From NCBI RefSeq assembly GCF_025244765.1, contig NZ_CP104209.1, positions 930,001-994,000 on the forward strand: a stretch of 64,000 bases of DNA, read 5' to 3'. Source of the stretch: Empedobacter stercoris. GTDB lineage: Bacteria > Bacteroidota > Bacteroidia > Flavobacteriales > Weeksellaceae. The position numbers were made by a program, and so were the translations under genes. How positions within the stretch are numbered: position 1 is the stretch's first letter; every line of letters begins with the position of its first letter. The notes under the pieces are model-generated. The model ran no database searches. It worked only from the letters and a program-made list of their open reading frames with translations, and was not told the DNA's origin. This document shows, piece by piece, positions 41,421 through 50,861 of this stretch.

Positions 41421-43859
41421 TTAATCAAAAACCTTTGCTCCTTTTACTTTTTGATTCGTTAAAGCAATATCCAAAACTTCTTTCATTTCTTTGACGAAAT
41501 GGAAAGTCATTCCTTTTACGTATTCCGCTTTAATTTCTTCAATATCTTTTCGGTTGTCTTCGCACAAAATAATTTCTTTGATATTTGCACGTTTTGCCGC
41601 TAAAATTTTTTCTTTAATTCCACCAACTGGTAACACCTTTCCACGAAGTGTAATCTCACCTGTCATTGCTAATTTCGCTTTCACTTTTCGTTGTGTAAAA
41701 GATGAAACTAAAGAAGTCAACATCGTAATTCCGGCAGATGGTCCATCTTTTGGCGTTGCTCCTTCTGGAACGTGAATATGCACTTTATAATTTTCGAAAA
41801 CTTCTGGTTTAATACCTAATTCATCTGCATGCGATTTGATATATTCTAATGCAATTGTTGCAGATTCCTTCATCACAGTTCCTAAATTACCTGTAATAGA
41901 AAGTCCACCATTTTTCGCTTTCGATAAAATTGATTCGATAAATAAAATATCTCCACCAACACTTGTCCAAGCTAAACCTACGACAACTCCAGGAACTTCA
42001 TTATTTTCATATTGATCTGGCATGATAGAAGGTCCTAAAATTTTAGAAATATCTTCGATTGAATATTTAGCATCAAATTCTTCTTCCAACGCAATGTGTT
42101 TTGCAGCTGAACGAACCAATTTAGCAACTTTCTGATTCAATTTACGAACTCCAGATTCGCGTGTATAACCGGTGATTAAATATTCGATTTCTTTTTTTCC
42201 TAAAACAACATCTTTCTCTTTCAAACCATGATCTAACAATTGTTTTGGTAAAAGGTGACGTTTTACAATTTCTGTTTTCTCTTCGATGGTGTAACCTGCG
42301 ATATTAATCATCTCCATACGATCACGTAAAGGACTTGGAATATCTCCAACATTATTTGCTGTCGCGATGAAAAACACTTTAGATAAATCGTAACCAATTT
42401 CTAAGAAATTATCATAAAAATTCGAGTTTTGTTCTGGATCTAAAACCTCTAACATTGCTGACGAAGGATCTCCATGTGCACTTGCCGTCATTTTATCAAT
42501 CTCATCTAATACAAAAACAGGATTAGATGATTCAGATTTTTTGATCGATTGCAAAATACGTCCTGGCATAGCTCCGATATATGTTTTGCGATGTCCGCGA
42601 ATCTCCGATTCATCATGCAAACCACCCAACGACATTCGTACATATTTACGACCAATCGCATCAGAAATAGAACGTCCTAACGAAGTTTTACCAACACCTG
42701 GAGGTCCATATAAACAAAGAATTGGCGAACGCATATCTCCTTTCAATTTCAATACGGCAAGATGTTCTAAAATACGCTCTTTTACATCTTCTAACCCATA
42801 ATGATCGTGATCTAAGATTTTCTTCGCATGTTTAATATCAAAGTTATCTTTTGTCAACGTATTCCATGGTAAATCCAACATAAATTCAAGGTAATTACGC
42901 TGAATATTATGTTCTGGCATTTGTGGATTAAGGCGAGAAAGACGATTAATTTCTTTATCAAAATGGTTTGCTACATCTTCGCTCCAACTCTTTTTTAGAG
43001 CTCGTTTGCGCATGTCATTGATTTCTTCTTCCGTCGTGTTTCCTCCTAATTCTTCTTGAATCGACTTGATTTGTTGATTTAAGAAATATTCTTTTTGTTG
43101 TTGATCTAATTCTTTTCGAACTTTATTTTGAATGGTATTTTTCAACTCCAATTTCTGAAGTTCAACATTCATAAAACGCATCACTTCCATTGCGCGAAGT
43201 TTCATATCAGAAATTTCTAACAACAATTGTTTTTCATCTAAACTCAATGTTAAGTTAGACGCCACAAAATTGATTAAAAATGTATTACTTTCAATACTTT
43301 TTATCGCACCTGCAGCTTCAGAAGGTAACATTGGATTTTCTTCTACAATCTGAAAAGCTAAATCACGAATTGACTCAATAATTATTGGGTATTCTTTGTT
43401 TCGAGAAGTCGGAACTTTTTCATTCAAAGTCTCTACTTCAGCTTTAAAATAAGGATCGTCTGTAACAAACTCTTTCACTCTAAAGCGTTTCATTCCTTGT
43501 AATATCACCGTGATGTTTCCATCTGGTAATTTTATCATTCGCATAATTTTCGCTACAGTTCCTACTGTATATAAATCGTCTTGTGTAGGATCTTCCACAG
43601 CAATTTCTTTCTGCGAAAGCACTCCAATAATGCGATCTTCTTTGTAAGCTTGTGTTAAAAGCTGTATAGATTTATCTCTACCTGCTGTAATTGGCGCAAC
43701 AACACCAGGAAATAAGACAGTGTTTCTTAACGATAAAATAGGCAATACCGAAGAAATATCTTGCTTATTTAGCTTACTTTCTTCGTCTTTACTCATCAAA
43801 GGAATTAATTCTATTTCTTCTTCCATTACTTGTGCTAATGACAAATTGTCTATGTTCAT
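41421..43859 (-). CDS. lon: Lon protease
   Basis: 812 residues, typical for Lon. N-terminal LON substrate-binding domain (LPILSLRNTVLFPG), AAA+ core with Walker A GPPGVGKTS and Walker B FVLDEIDKM, and a C-terminal protease domain with the catalytic Ser in DGPSAGITM and the Lys in GIKEKILAA. ATP-dependent degradation of damaged and regulatory proteins. A GTCAGT/ACTGAC inverted repeat lies 22 bases before the start, probably a stress-control element. It overlaps no other gene. Confidence 0.97.
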   Translation of the reverse strand: MNIDNLSLAQVMEEEIELIPLMSKDEESKLNKQDISSVLPILSLRNTVLFPGVVAPITAGRDKSIQLLTQAYKEDRIIGVLSQKEIAVEDPTQDDLYTVGTVAKIMRMIKLPDGNITVILQGMKRFRVKEFVTDDPYFKAEVETLNEKVPTSRNKEYPIIIESIRDLAFQIVEENPMLPSEAAGAIKSIESNTFLINFVASNLTLSLDEKQLLLEISDMKLRAMEVMRFMNVELQKLELKNTIQNKVRKELDQQQKEYFLNQQIKSIQEELGGNTTEEEINDMRKRALKKSWSEDVANHFDKEINRLSRLNPQMPEHNIQRNYLEFMLDLPWNTLTKDNFDIKHAKKILDHDHYGLEDVKERILEHLAVLKLKGDMRSPILCLYGPPGVGKTSLGRSISDAIGRKYVRMSLGGLHDESEIRGHRKTYIGAMPGRILQSIKKSESSNPVFVLDEIDKMTASAHGDPSSAMLEVLDPEQNSNFYDNFLEIGYDLSKVFFIATANNVGDIPSPLRDRMEMINIAGYTIEEKTEIVKRHLLPKQLLDHGLKEKDVVLGKKEIEYLITGYTRESGVRKLNQKVAKLVRSAAKHIALEEEFDAKYSIEDISKILGPSIMPDQYENNEVPGVVVGLAWTSVGGDILFIESILSKAKNGGLSITGNLGTVMKESATIALEYIKSHADELGIKPEVFENYKVHIHVPEGATPKDGPSAGITMLTSLVSSFTQRKVKAKLAMTGEITLRGKVLPVGGIKEKILAAKRANIKEIILCEDNRKDIEEIKAEYVKGMTFHFVKEMKEVLDIALTNQKVKGAKVFD

Positions 43860-43881
43860 AATTTTTTTGTACGTTCAAAGT

Positions 43882-43906
43882 GTCAGTAAAACTATTTTTA
43901 ACTGAC
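43882..43906. promoter_or_regulatory. GTCAGT-N13-ACTGAC inverted repeat upstream of lon
   Basis: GTCAGT (43882-43887) and ACTGAC (43901-43906) with 13 AT-rich bases between, 22 bases upstream of the lon start. Similar pairs are found upstream of cbpA and the FKBP gene. A lone GTCAGT at 44010 may be a half site. A role as operator or promoter element for stress genes is inferred. Confidence 0.5.
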
Positions 43907-44109
43907 GTTGACTTTTCTTATAATCCGAAAAACCACATAATAGTTCTTGATTAAAGCGTTTAGAAAAGTGAGTATAAATAAGTCAAACGTTATGCCAATA
44001 AAATATATTGTCAGTTTTTCAATAAAGGTTTTGAATGAGAATAAATAGTTATTTTCACAAAAGATAAATTTTATTCATAGTTTTAAAATCAATTACACAA
44101 TTAAAATCA

Positions 44110-45549
44110 ATGATAAAATATTACATATTCTTCATACTATTTATTTTAGGTTATACTACCATTTTTTCTCAATGGTCTGGCTTTTCACCAATTTCAGAAA
44201 CCTACTCTTCTAATGGAATATATAAGTTAAAATCTATTTCATATGATGATTTTATACCTAATTTAAAAGGTGAATCAATTATATTTTTTAATCGAGAACG
44301 TGATAGTTTGAGACAAAATAAGGTATATTATAAACTAAATAGATCATTTGATTTAGATGAAAATTTTCCTTTCTTTCTTGCAATAAGTAATGATGGGAGA
44401 AAAATAATCTATTTTACAAATTATATAAACAGCCAAAATATAGAGGAAAGAAATGTGACTTATTATATTGATGGAAAAATAGCTAAAACTTATTCCTCTG
44501 AAGAGTTTACCAATTGTGATAAAAACAAAGAGAAATGCAGACTATTTTATGAAACCGAAAATAGAAATTTGTTCGAAAACTATACCTCTACCTACAAAGA
44601 GTACAATAGATCTTTATCAGAGAAAGATGTTTTTTTAACTAAAAATTTCATCTTCAATAAAAATGATACTATTTACCTTATAGATAACAGAAAACAAGTT
44701 ACACTTTTTGATTTAGACAAAGGAGAAATAATCAAATCTAACATTGATTTTGACTCTATTTACACTACTATAAAAAATATTGAAACTATTAAAAGCAAAA
44801 TTACAAGTTATGAATACCCATATAAATATATAATAGATGTCAAAAACTCTCTTACTAATGAAAAAATATCAGAAAGTATTAGTAAACTATCTAACTTAAA
44901 ATTTATTCCGCTTGAGGATTCAACTTATAATAAATACAAACTACATAGAATAGATTTAAGCGGATATCTAAACCGAAATGGAAAATTTGAAATCCAAAAT
45001 TTAAAAACAGATTCTATCTTTAATAAACAACAAATTGAAAACTATCTTTTAAATTCAACTTTTGAAACTGATTTTATTCCAAAAGAAGTTGACAAAATAT
45101 ATATCACAAATTTCTTTGGTGGCTACAGAAATTATGATGATAAAATTGCTGAATTAGAAACAATAAAAGATAAAGAAAAAAGAAGAATTGAAAGTGAAAA
45201 AAGACTTACTTTAGAAAAAATTGATAATATATACATTCCAAAAAATTTATATGAATCATTAACAGAATTAGATAAAATATTAGATTTCGAAGCTAAAAAA
45301 GAACTGAAAGAATCAACAGATACTTTTATGTTTAATTCTCACATGGGTGGTTTGGGTATGTGGATAAGAAACAAGTGGGGAATTAATGGTGGTTCTAGAT
45401 TATCGAAATATTTTAATGATAGAAATACTGGAAAACAAATGTTTGGAAACGATGTAATTTCTGGCTTAATAATAAAACAATATATCTTATGGTTAAAAGG
45501 TGATAAAACGTCATGGAATAAATGGGAGGAAGAAAATCCAGTGAAATAA
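44110..45549 (+). CDS. Exported DUF6794 protein
   Basis: 479 residues with a signal peptide (IFFILFILGYTTIFSQ). The N-terminal ~370 residues have no motif I recognise and are Asn/Lys/Ile-rich. The C-terminal 100 residues (YIPKNLYESLTELDKIL; HMGGLGMWIRNKWGINGG; SRLSKYFND) match the DUF6794 domain of Bacteroidota. Function unknown. The gene looks more AT-rich than its neighbours and stands alone between lon and bshA, so it could be acquired. I saw no transfer marks around it. Confidence 0.7.
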   Translation: MIKYYIFFILFILGYTTIFSQWSGFSPISETYSSNGIYKLKSISYDDFIPNLKGESIIFFNRERDSLRQNKVYYKLNRSFDLDENFPFFLAISNDGRKIIYFTNYINSQNIEERNVTYYIDGKIAKTYSSEEFTNCDKNKEKCRLFYETENRNLFENYTSTYKEYNRSLSEKDVFLTKNFIFNKNDTIYLIDNRKQVTLFDLDKGEIIKSNIDFDSIYTTIKNIETIKSKITSYEYPYKYIIDVKNSLTNEKISESISKLSNLKFIPLEDSTYNKYKLHRIDLSGYLNRNGKFEIQNLKTDSIFNKQQIENYLLNSTFETDFIPKEVDKIYITNFFGGYRNYDDKIAELETIKDKEKRRIESEKRLTLEKIDNIYIPKNLYESLTELDKILDFEAKKELKESTDTFMFNSHMGGLGMWIRNKWGINGGSRLSKYFNDRNTGKQMFGNDVISGLIIKQYILWLKGDKTSWNKWEEENPVK

Positions 45550-45550
45550 A

Positions 45551-45573
45551 AAAATCGGGATTTACCCGATTTT
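45551..45573. terminator. Bidirectional terminator overlapping the end of bshA
   Basis: AAAATCGGG and CCCGATTTT form a 9-bp stem with a 5-base loop that contains the TAA stop of bshA; the last two bshA codons lie in one arm. T/A tracts on both sides fit both convergent genes. Confidence 0.8.
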
Positions 45574-46698
45574 AGATTTTGCGATTACTTTGCGATATAA
45601 TTCTTCATATTGTGGAAGAATATTCGTTTTATCAAATCGTATAGCTTGTTCTTTTGCCTGATGACTAAATTCTGCCAAACGCTTTTCGTCCTCTAAAATA
45701 TAGATTGCTTTTTGAGCCATCATTTCTACATCGCCGACTGGACAAACAAAACCAGTTACACCGTCTATATTAACTTCTGGAATTCCTCCTGCATTTGATG
45801 ATATTACAGGTACACTTGCTGCCATTGCTTCTAACGCTGCCAAACCAAAACTTTCTTGTTCAGAAGGTAAAAGGAATAAATCTGCCGCTTTCAATACATC
45901 GTTCAAATCACTTACCATTCCAAGACTTTTTACTTTATCTTGAATCCCTAAATCTTGAATCATTTGATCTGCCATTTCCCATTCTGGTCCTTCTCCAGCA
46001 ATGATTAATTTGGATGGGATTTGTTTTTGAATCAAATTAAATGTACTGATCACATCTTGTATACGTTTTACTTTTCGTAAGTTAGAGGTATGTAAAATAA
46101 CTTTCTCCTTTGGTAGCGCAAAATTATCACGACAACAGACGCATTTTTCTGGTAAATATTGATCGTTATCGATAAAATTTGGTACAACTTCTATCTCATT
46201 TGTAATATCAAATGCACATAAAGTTTCTTGTTTTAAACTTTCGGAAACCGATGTAACTACATCCGATTCATTAATTGAAAATTCAACAGCCGTTTTATAC
46301 ACAGGATGTTTCCCAACTAATGTAATGTCTGTTCCATGCAAAGTTGTCACGATTGGTAAATGATACCCTTTTCTTGCCAACATTTGTTTTGTAAAATATG
46401 CGGCATACGCATGCGGAATGGCGTAATGTACATGCACCAAATCTAATTCGTAATGTAACACTTTATCATATAAAATTGTACTCAACGCCAAATCATAGGG
46501 TTGATATTGAAACAATGGATAAGTCTCAACATGAATACGATGAAAGTATATATTTGGTAATTTAATGTTTAATCTTGCAGGTACATTTGTACTAAAAAAA
46601 TGTACTTCATGCCCTTTCTCCGCTAAATCCATTCCGAGTTCTGTTGCTACAATTCCACTACCTCCGTAGGTTGGATAGCATACAATTCCTATTTTCAT
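45562..46698 (-). CDS. bshA: N-acetyl-alpha-D-glucosaminyl L-malate synthase
   Basis: 378 residues of GT4 family. IGIVCYPTYGGSGIVATELG at the N-terminus, VTTLHGTDITLVG and EQESFGLAALEAMA (EX7E motif) are typical BshA features. It is the first step of bacillithiol biosynthesis, from UDP-GlcNAc and L-malate. Bacillithiol genes occur in many Flavobacteriia. A serine hydrolase gene fragment lies 23 bases upstream, so they may share transcription. Confidence 0.93.
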   Translation of the reverse strand: MKIGIVCYPTYGGSGIVATELGMDLAEKGHEVHFFSTNVPARLNIKLPNIYFHRIHVETYPLFQYQPYDLALSTILYDKVLHYELDLVHVHYAIPHAYAAYFTKQMLARKGYHLPIVTTLHGTDITLVGKHPVYKTAVEFSINESDVVTSVSESLKQETLCAFDITNEIEVVPNFIDNDQYLPEKCVCCRDNFALPKEKVILHTSNLRKVKRIQDVISTFNLIQKQIPSKLIIAGEGPEWEMADQMIQDLGIQDKVKSLGMVSDLNDVLKAADLFLLPSEQESFGLAALEAMAASVPVISSNAGGIPEVNIDGVTGFVCPVGDVEMMAQKAIYILEDEKRLAEFSHQAKEQAIRFDKTNILPQYEELYRKVIAKSKIG

Positions 46699-46721
46699 TC
46701 GCGATTTTTATTTAGACAAAT

Positions 46722-47804
46722 TTAAGGCAAAATTGCGTCATATATTACTTGTCGGATATTTTCTCTCACTTTTTTTATCGATAAATAATTTGGTTCAATA
46801 GTTTGATTCACTCTATTTGATAGAAAAATATAAACAATATTGTATTTAGGATCCGCCCAGACCATAGTTCCTGTAAAACCTGTATGACCAAAACTTTCGG
46901 CTGATGGACCTTTTGTAGAAACCGTTTGCATTTTGTCAAAGCCTGCACCTCGATGATTTCCTTTGAATTGTTGTTTGGTAAATTCTGCAACCACTTCTGG
47001 TTTCAAATAAACCTCATCACCATATTCGCCACCATTCAAATAGAGTTGCATCAACTTTGCCAAATCAATCGAGTTAGAAAATAACCCCGCATGACCAGCA
47101 ATTCCGCCAATCATCGCTGCACCTTGATCGTGTACAAAACCATGCACCAATTGATTTCTGTAGGTTTTATCGTATTCAGTTGGAATGATATCTTCTAAAC
47201 TAAATTTTTCTTTCGGATTAAAAGTGGTACGGTACATTCCAAGATTTTGGTAAAATTTTTCTTGCGTTAATTGATTTAGATCTTTTCCAAAATCTTTTTC
47301 TAATTTCTTCTTAAAAATATAATAGCCTAAATCTGAGTATTCATAAGACTTACGACCAAGTTGTGATTTATAAATATCTTCATAAATCGTATCTTTTATC
47401 GAATTGATGATATAAATATTATCCGTTACTTTTATTTGATGCTCCTCATCTTGTTTACGTGAATAGAAATCCAAATAAAGACGCGCATTTTTCACATTAA
47501 CCGTTTCGTTGTAAAAGCCAATCCAAGGTTTAAGACCAGCTTGATGTGCCAAAACTTCACGAACTTTTAAAGAAGATTTGTTCGTATTCTTAGCATCGGT
47601 ATCAATTTCACCAACTGTTTGATCAAGGTTTAATTTACCTTCGCCGACCCCCAACATCAACAAAGGCAACGTTGCCGTCACCTTTGTTACAGAAGCAACA
47701 TCATACAAATCTGTCCACTTCACTTTTTTTGAAGAATTTTTATCTTGTGTTCCAAAGCTTTTGTCGTACACGACTTTTCCATCTTTCGCAACTAAAATTT
47801 GCAT
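46722..47804 (-). CDS. Serine beta-lactamase-like domain, probably detached C-terminal half of the GH3 protein
   Basis: 360 residues of beta-lactamase/penicillin-binding fold: SVTK (SxxK nucleophile), YSDLGYY (second motif) and GHTGFTGT (third motif). The ATG used here begins inside the domain: in-frame sequence upstream (LSEIDRLAEEAIANRYTPG) belongs to it and runs back to the A9 tract at 47862-47870, where the GH3 frame ends. Adding one A joins the two into one protein of about 970 residues, a known Flavobacteriia architecture. Most likely the 3' part of a frame-split gene. Confidence 0.75.
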   Translation of the reverse strand: MQILVAKDGKVVYDKSFGTQDKNSSKKVKWTDLYDVASVTKVTATLPLLMLGVGEGKLNLDQTVGEIDTDAKNTNKSSLKVREVLAHQAGLKPWIGFYNETVNVKNARLYLDFYSRKQDEEHQIKVTDNIYIINSIKDTIYEDIYKSQLGRKSYEYSDLGYYIFKKKLEKDFGKDLNQLTQEKFYQNLGMYRTTFNPKEKFSLEDIIPTEYDKTYRNQLVHGFVHDQGAAMIGGIAGHAGLFSNSIDLAKLMQLYLNGGEYGDEVYLKPEVVAEFTKQQFKGNHRGAGFDKMQTVSTKGPSAESFGHTGFTGTMVWADPKYNIVYIFLSNRVNQTIEPNYLSIKKVRENIRQVIYDAILP

Positions 47805-47848
47805 TCCAGGCGTGTAACGATTTGCTATTGCTTCTTCGGCAAGTCTAT

Positions 47849-49603
47849 CTATTTCTGAGAGTTTTTTTTTCCTAAACTTACATTTTCAGGCGCTGTAAAC
47901 CCTAAACGATTGATATGTTTTGTTACAATTCCTTGACCTTCCTTCAAATTTTGATTGATATCTACAGGAAAAGTTCCGTCAGCATCAATTGCTCCAAAAA
48001 TAATTTGTGCTGCTGCTGCTTGCGCATCTTTCGTATTTTGATAATGAACCGTAACGGCATCTAAATTTGATAAATCAAGATCTTTCAATCCATAAGGACT
48101 TGTAAACAATGAAAAGATTTTCTTTTTGTCTTTTGGCAATGCATTCAATATAGCTTTCGAATTTGCAGACAATTTATAAGGTTTGTAAACTGTTTCATTT
48201 GACAAAAATGCCCCAGCAATAACAACATCATAATCATTTAGTAAATTGATTTGATTTGGATTTGAAATTTTTACTAACTCAACATTTGTATATTTTTGTA
48301 AATGTGTCAAAAATTGATCATAATCAGTTTGTTCCAATGGGACAAACGCTATTTTTTGATTTATTTTTTTGATTGGTAAAACCTTGTGTTGATTTTTAAC
48401 CACAGTTGAAGCTTTCTCGAAAATTTTTGTTGTTAAAGCTAAATTTTCAGGCGAGTTTAAATCTTCTAAAACATTTGCTGGATTTAATGGTTTTATCTCG
48501 TTTAAACCTGTGATGTATTTGGCCATTAAAATTTTCTTCACACTTTCTTCTAAACGTGCTTCAGAAATTTCTCCATTGTTAATTGCATCGATAATTTTTT
48601 GTTTCCCGATATGTACATTTTGAGAAAACAGTAAAATATCATTTCCAGCCACAAAAGCTCTATAATCTACATCGCCTGCAGGAAATCTTTTTGCTACACC
48701 ATCCATATTCAACGCGTCTGTAATCACAATTCCTTTAAACTGTAATTCACCTTTCAAATAATCTGTAATAATTCGTTTGGATAAGGTTGAAGGAATAGTA
48801 GCATCTGGCTCCAAAGCTGGAACATTAAGATGTGCTATCATGATTGATTGTACACCAGCTTCAATCATTTTCTTGAAAGGTGCAATATGGTATTTTTCTA
48901 AATCAGTTTTATTATCCGGTATCAATGGTAAAACTTTGTGCGAATCTTGGTCGGTATTTCCATGTCCTGGAAAATGTTTTGCAGACGATAAAACATTTTG
49001 TGTACGCATTCCGTTCATATAAGCAATTCCTTTTTCTGCTACACGATCGGGATTAGAGCCAAACGAACGATTTCCAATCACTGGATTATTCGAATTGACA
49101 TTGACATCAACCGAAGGTGAAAAATTAAATTGTACACCCATTCTATTCGCTTGCAAACCGATTTGTTTCCCTACTTGATACACCAAATTATTATCTCGTA
49201 ATGCTCCAAGTGTCATATTCCAAGGAAAACGTTCTACACTTTTCAAACGCATTGCTAATCCCCATTCTGCATCCATTCCTATTAACAAAGGCGTTTTTGA
49301 AATGGATTGAAATTTATTGGTTAACTCGATTTGATGAACAGCTTGATCTTGCATAAAAATCAAACCTCCGATATGTTCTTCTTCGATTAATTTTTGAATC
49401 TCAATCTCATGCGCAGCATCTCTATTTGTATACGCAGCTACAATAAATAATTGTCCAACTTTCTCTTCTAATGTCATGGTACTGTATTTTTCATCAACCC
49501 ATTTCATTTGAATGGAATCCTTAAATAATGGAGAAATTTGTTGCGCTTTTGTCGCGATAGGTAAAATAATTGTTAAGAATACGTATGTTATAACTTTTTT
49601 CAT
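47849..49603 (-). CDS. Glycoside hydrolase family 3 (NagZ-like) N-terminal half
   Basis: 584 residues with a signal peptide (VITYVFLTIILPIATKAQ), then a GH3 catalytic domain: KVGQLFIVAAY, KHFPGHGNTDQDSH (the catalytic loop of NagZ-type beta-N-acetylhexosaminidases) and VITDALNMDG with the Asp nucleophile. Secreted, so it likely acts on peptidoglycan or glycans outside the cytoplasm. The stop lies 12 bases past an A9 tract; the natural continuation appears in the next frame as a beta-lactamase-like domain. Confidence 0.85.
   Translation of the reverse strand: MKKVITYVFLTIILPIATKAQQISPLFKDSIQMKWVDEKYSTMTLEEKVGQLFIVAAYTNRDAAHEIEIQKLIEEEHIGGLIFMQDQAVHQIELTNKFQSISKTPLLIGMDAEWGLAMRLKSVERFPWNMTLGALRDNNLVYQVGKQIGLQANRMGVQFNFSPSVDVNVNSNNPVIGNRSFGSNPDRVAEKGIAYMNGMRTQNVLSSAKHFPGHGNTDQDSHKVLPLIPDNKTDLEKYHIAPFKKMIEAGVQSIMIAHLNVPALEPDATIPSTLSKRIITDYLKGELQFKGIVITDALNMDGVAKRFPAGDVDYRAFVAGNDILLFSQNVHIGKQKIIDAINNGEISEARLEESVKKILMAKYITGLNEIKPLNPANVLEDLNSPENLALTTKIFEKASTVVKNQHKVLPIKKINQKIAFVPLEQTDYDQFLTHLQKYTNVELVKISNPNQINLLNDYDVVIAGAFLSNETVYKPYKLSANSKAILNALPKDKKKIFSLFTSPYGLKDLDLSNLDAVTVHYQNTKDAQAAAAQIIFGAIDADGTFPVDINQNLKEGQGIVTKHINRLGFTAPENVSLGKKNSQK
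47862..47870 (-). repeat. A9 homopolymer at the GH3/beta-lactamase frame break
   Basis: Nine T on the plus strand (nine A in the coding strand) exactly where the GH3 frame ends in NSQK and the beta-lactamase-like frame takes over. Ten (or seven) A would give a continuous frame. Confidence 0.9.
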
Positions 49604-49717
49604 GCTAGAATAAATTAATTTTGTATGTTTTTTCCCTTTGATAAAAACTTTTTTTTTAAAGGCTTACCGATTAGGATTGGTAAATTTATAGTAAATTGTG
49701 AAATTAAATAAAATTAT

Positions 49718-50797
49718 ATGAGTATTTTCAGTGTTGTACAGGATAGTATGTTAAATCATCCTGGACTAGTAACTGTTTTTGGAGTAGCTGTAATTATTAT
49801 GCTACTTTTAGATTTAGGTGTTTTTAACAAAAACGCACATGTTGTTTCGAATAAAGAAGCACTTATCTGGACGATTGTTTGGATTTCCTTAGCAATGATT
49901 TTTAGTGGAGTAATTTATTTTGTTTTCAAGGAAGCTGATGGGCACGCGTTTGCTCTCAACAAATTCTCCCAATTTCAGGCGGCTTATTGGATTGAAAAAG
50001 CGTTATCCGTCGACAATCTATTTGTTTTTATTTTAGTTTTCGGGTTCTTTAAAATTCCAAAGGAATATCAACATAAAGTTCTCTTTTGGGGAATTTTAGG
50101 TGCATTATTATTCCGTGCAATCTTTATTTTTGCTGGAGTTGAATTAATCAAAATGACTTATTTACCTTCTTTTTCTATTGGAGATTGGCACTTTAATTTA
50201 GGTGATGAAGCAACGCACGCTAATTTTGCTGCAAAAGAATTTTTCCGTCCAAATGTAGTTTTAACTCTTTTCGGATTCTTCCTAATTGTAGCGGGAATCA
50301 AATCTTGGAAATCAAGTGATGAAGATGAAAATCAAGATTTATCACAAAACCTTGGAGTAAAATTGGTGCACAAATTTTTTAAAGTAACACCTAATTTTGA
50401 TGGAGATAAATTCTTCAGTGTACAAAACGGAATCAAAATGGCGACGCCTCTTTTCGTTGCATTGATGGTGATTGAAGTAACAGATTTAGTATTTGCTGTA
50501 GATAGTATTCCTGCGATTTTTGCTGTTGCTCCAGACGATCCTTTTATTCTTTATTCATCTAATATTTTTGCTATTTTAGGATTGCGTTCGTTGTATTTCT
50601 TGTTAGCAAACTCGATGGATAAATTCAATAAATTACACTATGGTTTGGCTGTAATTTTAACTTTCATTGGAATTAAAATGATCATTATGCCTTTCTATCA
50701 TTTCGAATCGACTGTTTCATTATCAATAATTGGTGGAGTTTTATTAACAACAATTATATGGTCTTTGCTTTCGAATCGAACAGAAAAAAGTAATTAA
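49718..50797 (+). CDS. TerC family integral membrane protein
   Basis: 359 residues with about nine hydrophobic segments. The signature segments AYWIEKALSVDNLFVFILVF and VEVTDLVFAVDSIPAIFAV with conserved acidic residues in the membrane are typical of TerC/Alx proteins. Family members export manganese or act in tellurite resistance and metal homeostasis. It is monocistronic, between the GH3 gene (divergent) and a cytochrome gene (convergent). Confidence 0.93.
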   Translation: MSIFSVVQDSMLNHPGLVTVFGVAVIIMLLLDLGVFNKNAHVVSNKEALIWTIVWISLAMIFSGVIYFVFKEADGHAFALNKFSQFQAAYWIEKALSVDNLFVFILVFGFFKIPKEYQHKVLFWGILGALLFRAIFIFAGVELIKMTYLPSFSIGDWHFNLGDEATHANFAAKEFFRPNVVLTLFGFFLIVAGIKSWKSSDEDENQDLSQNLGVKLVHKFFKVTPNFDGDKFFSVQNGIKMATPLFVALMVIEVTDLVFAVDSIPAIFAVAPDDPFILYSSNIFAILGLRSLYFLLANSMDKFNKLHYGLAVILTFIGIKMIIMPFYHFESTVSLSIIGGVLLTTIIWSLLSNRTEKSN

Positions 50798-50812
50798 ATA
50801 AATTATAAAACA

Positions 50813-50843
50813 AAAAATCTCCATTCTGAAAATGGAGATTTTT
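50813..50843. terminator. Bidirectional terminator between the TerC and cytochrome genes
   Basis: AAAAATCTCCATT and AATGGAGATTTTT form a 13-bp perfect stem with a 5-base loop. Confidence 0.9.
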
Positions 50844-50861
50844 TTATTGTTTTAGTTATGC

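Noticed and set aside
43882-43906. CIRCE or HAIR heat-shock operator upstream of lon
   Set aside because: The repeat does not resemble TTAGCACTC-N9-GAGTGCTAA or CTTGAGT-N7-ACTCAAG.
44010-44015. Additional GTCAGT site upstream of lon
   Set aside because: No matching ACTGAC partner nearby; kept only as a possible half-site.
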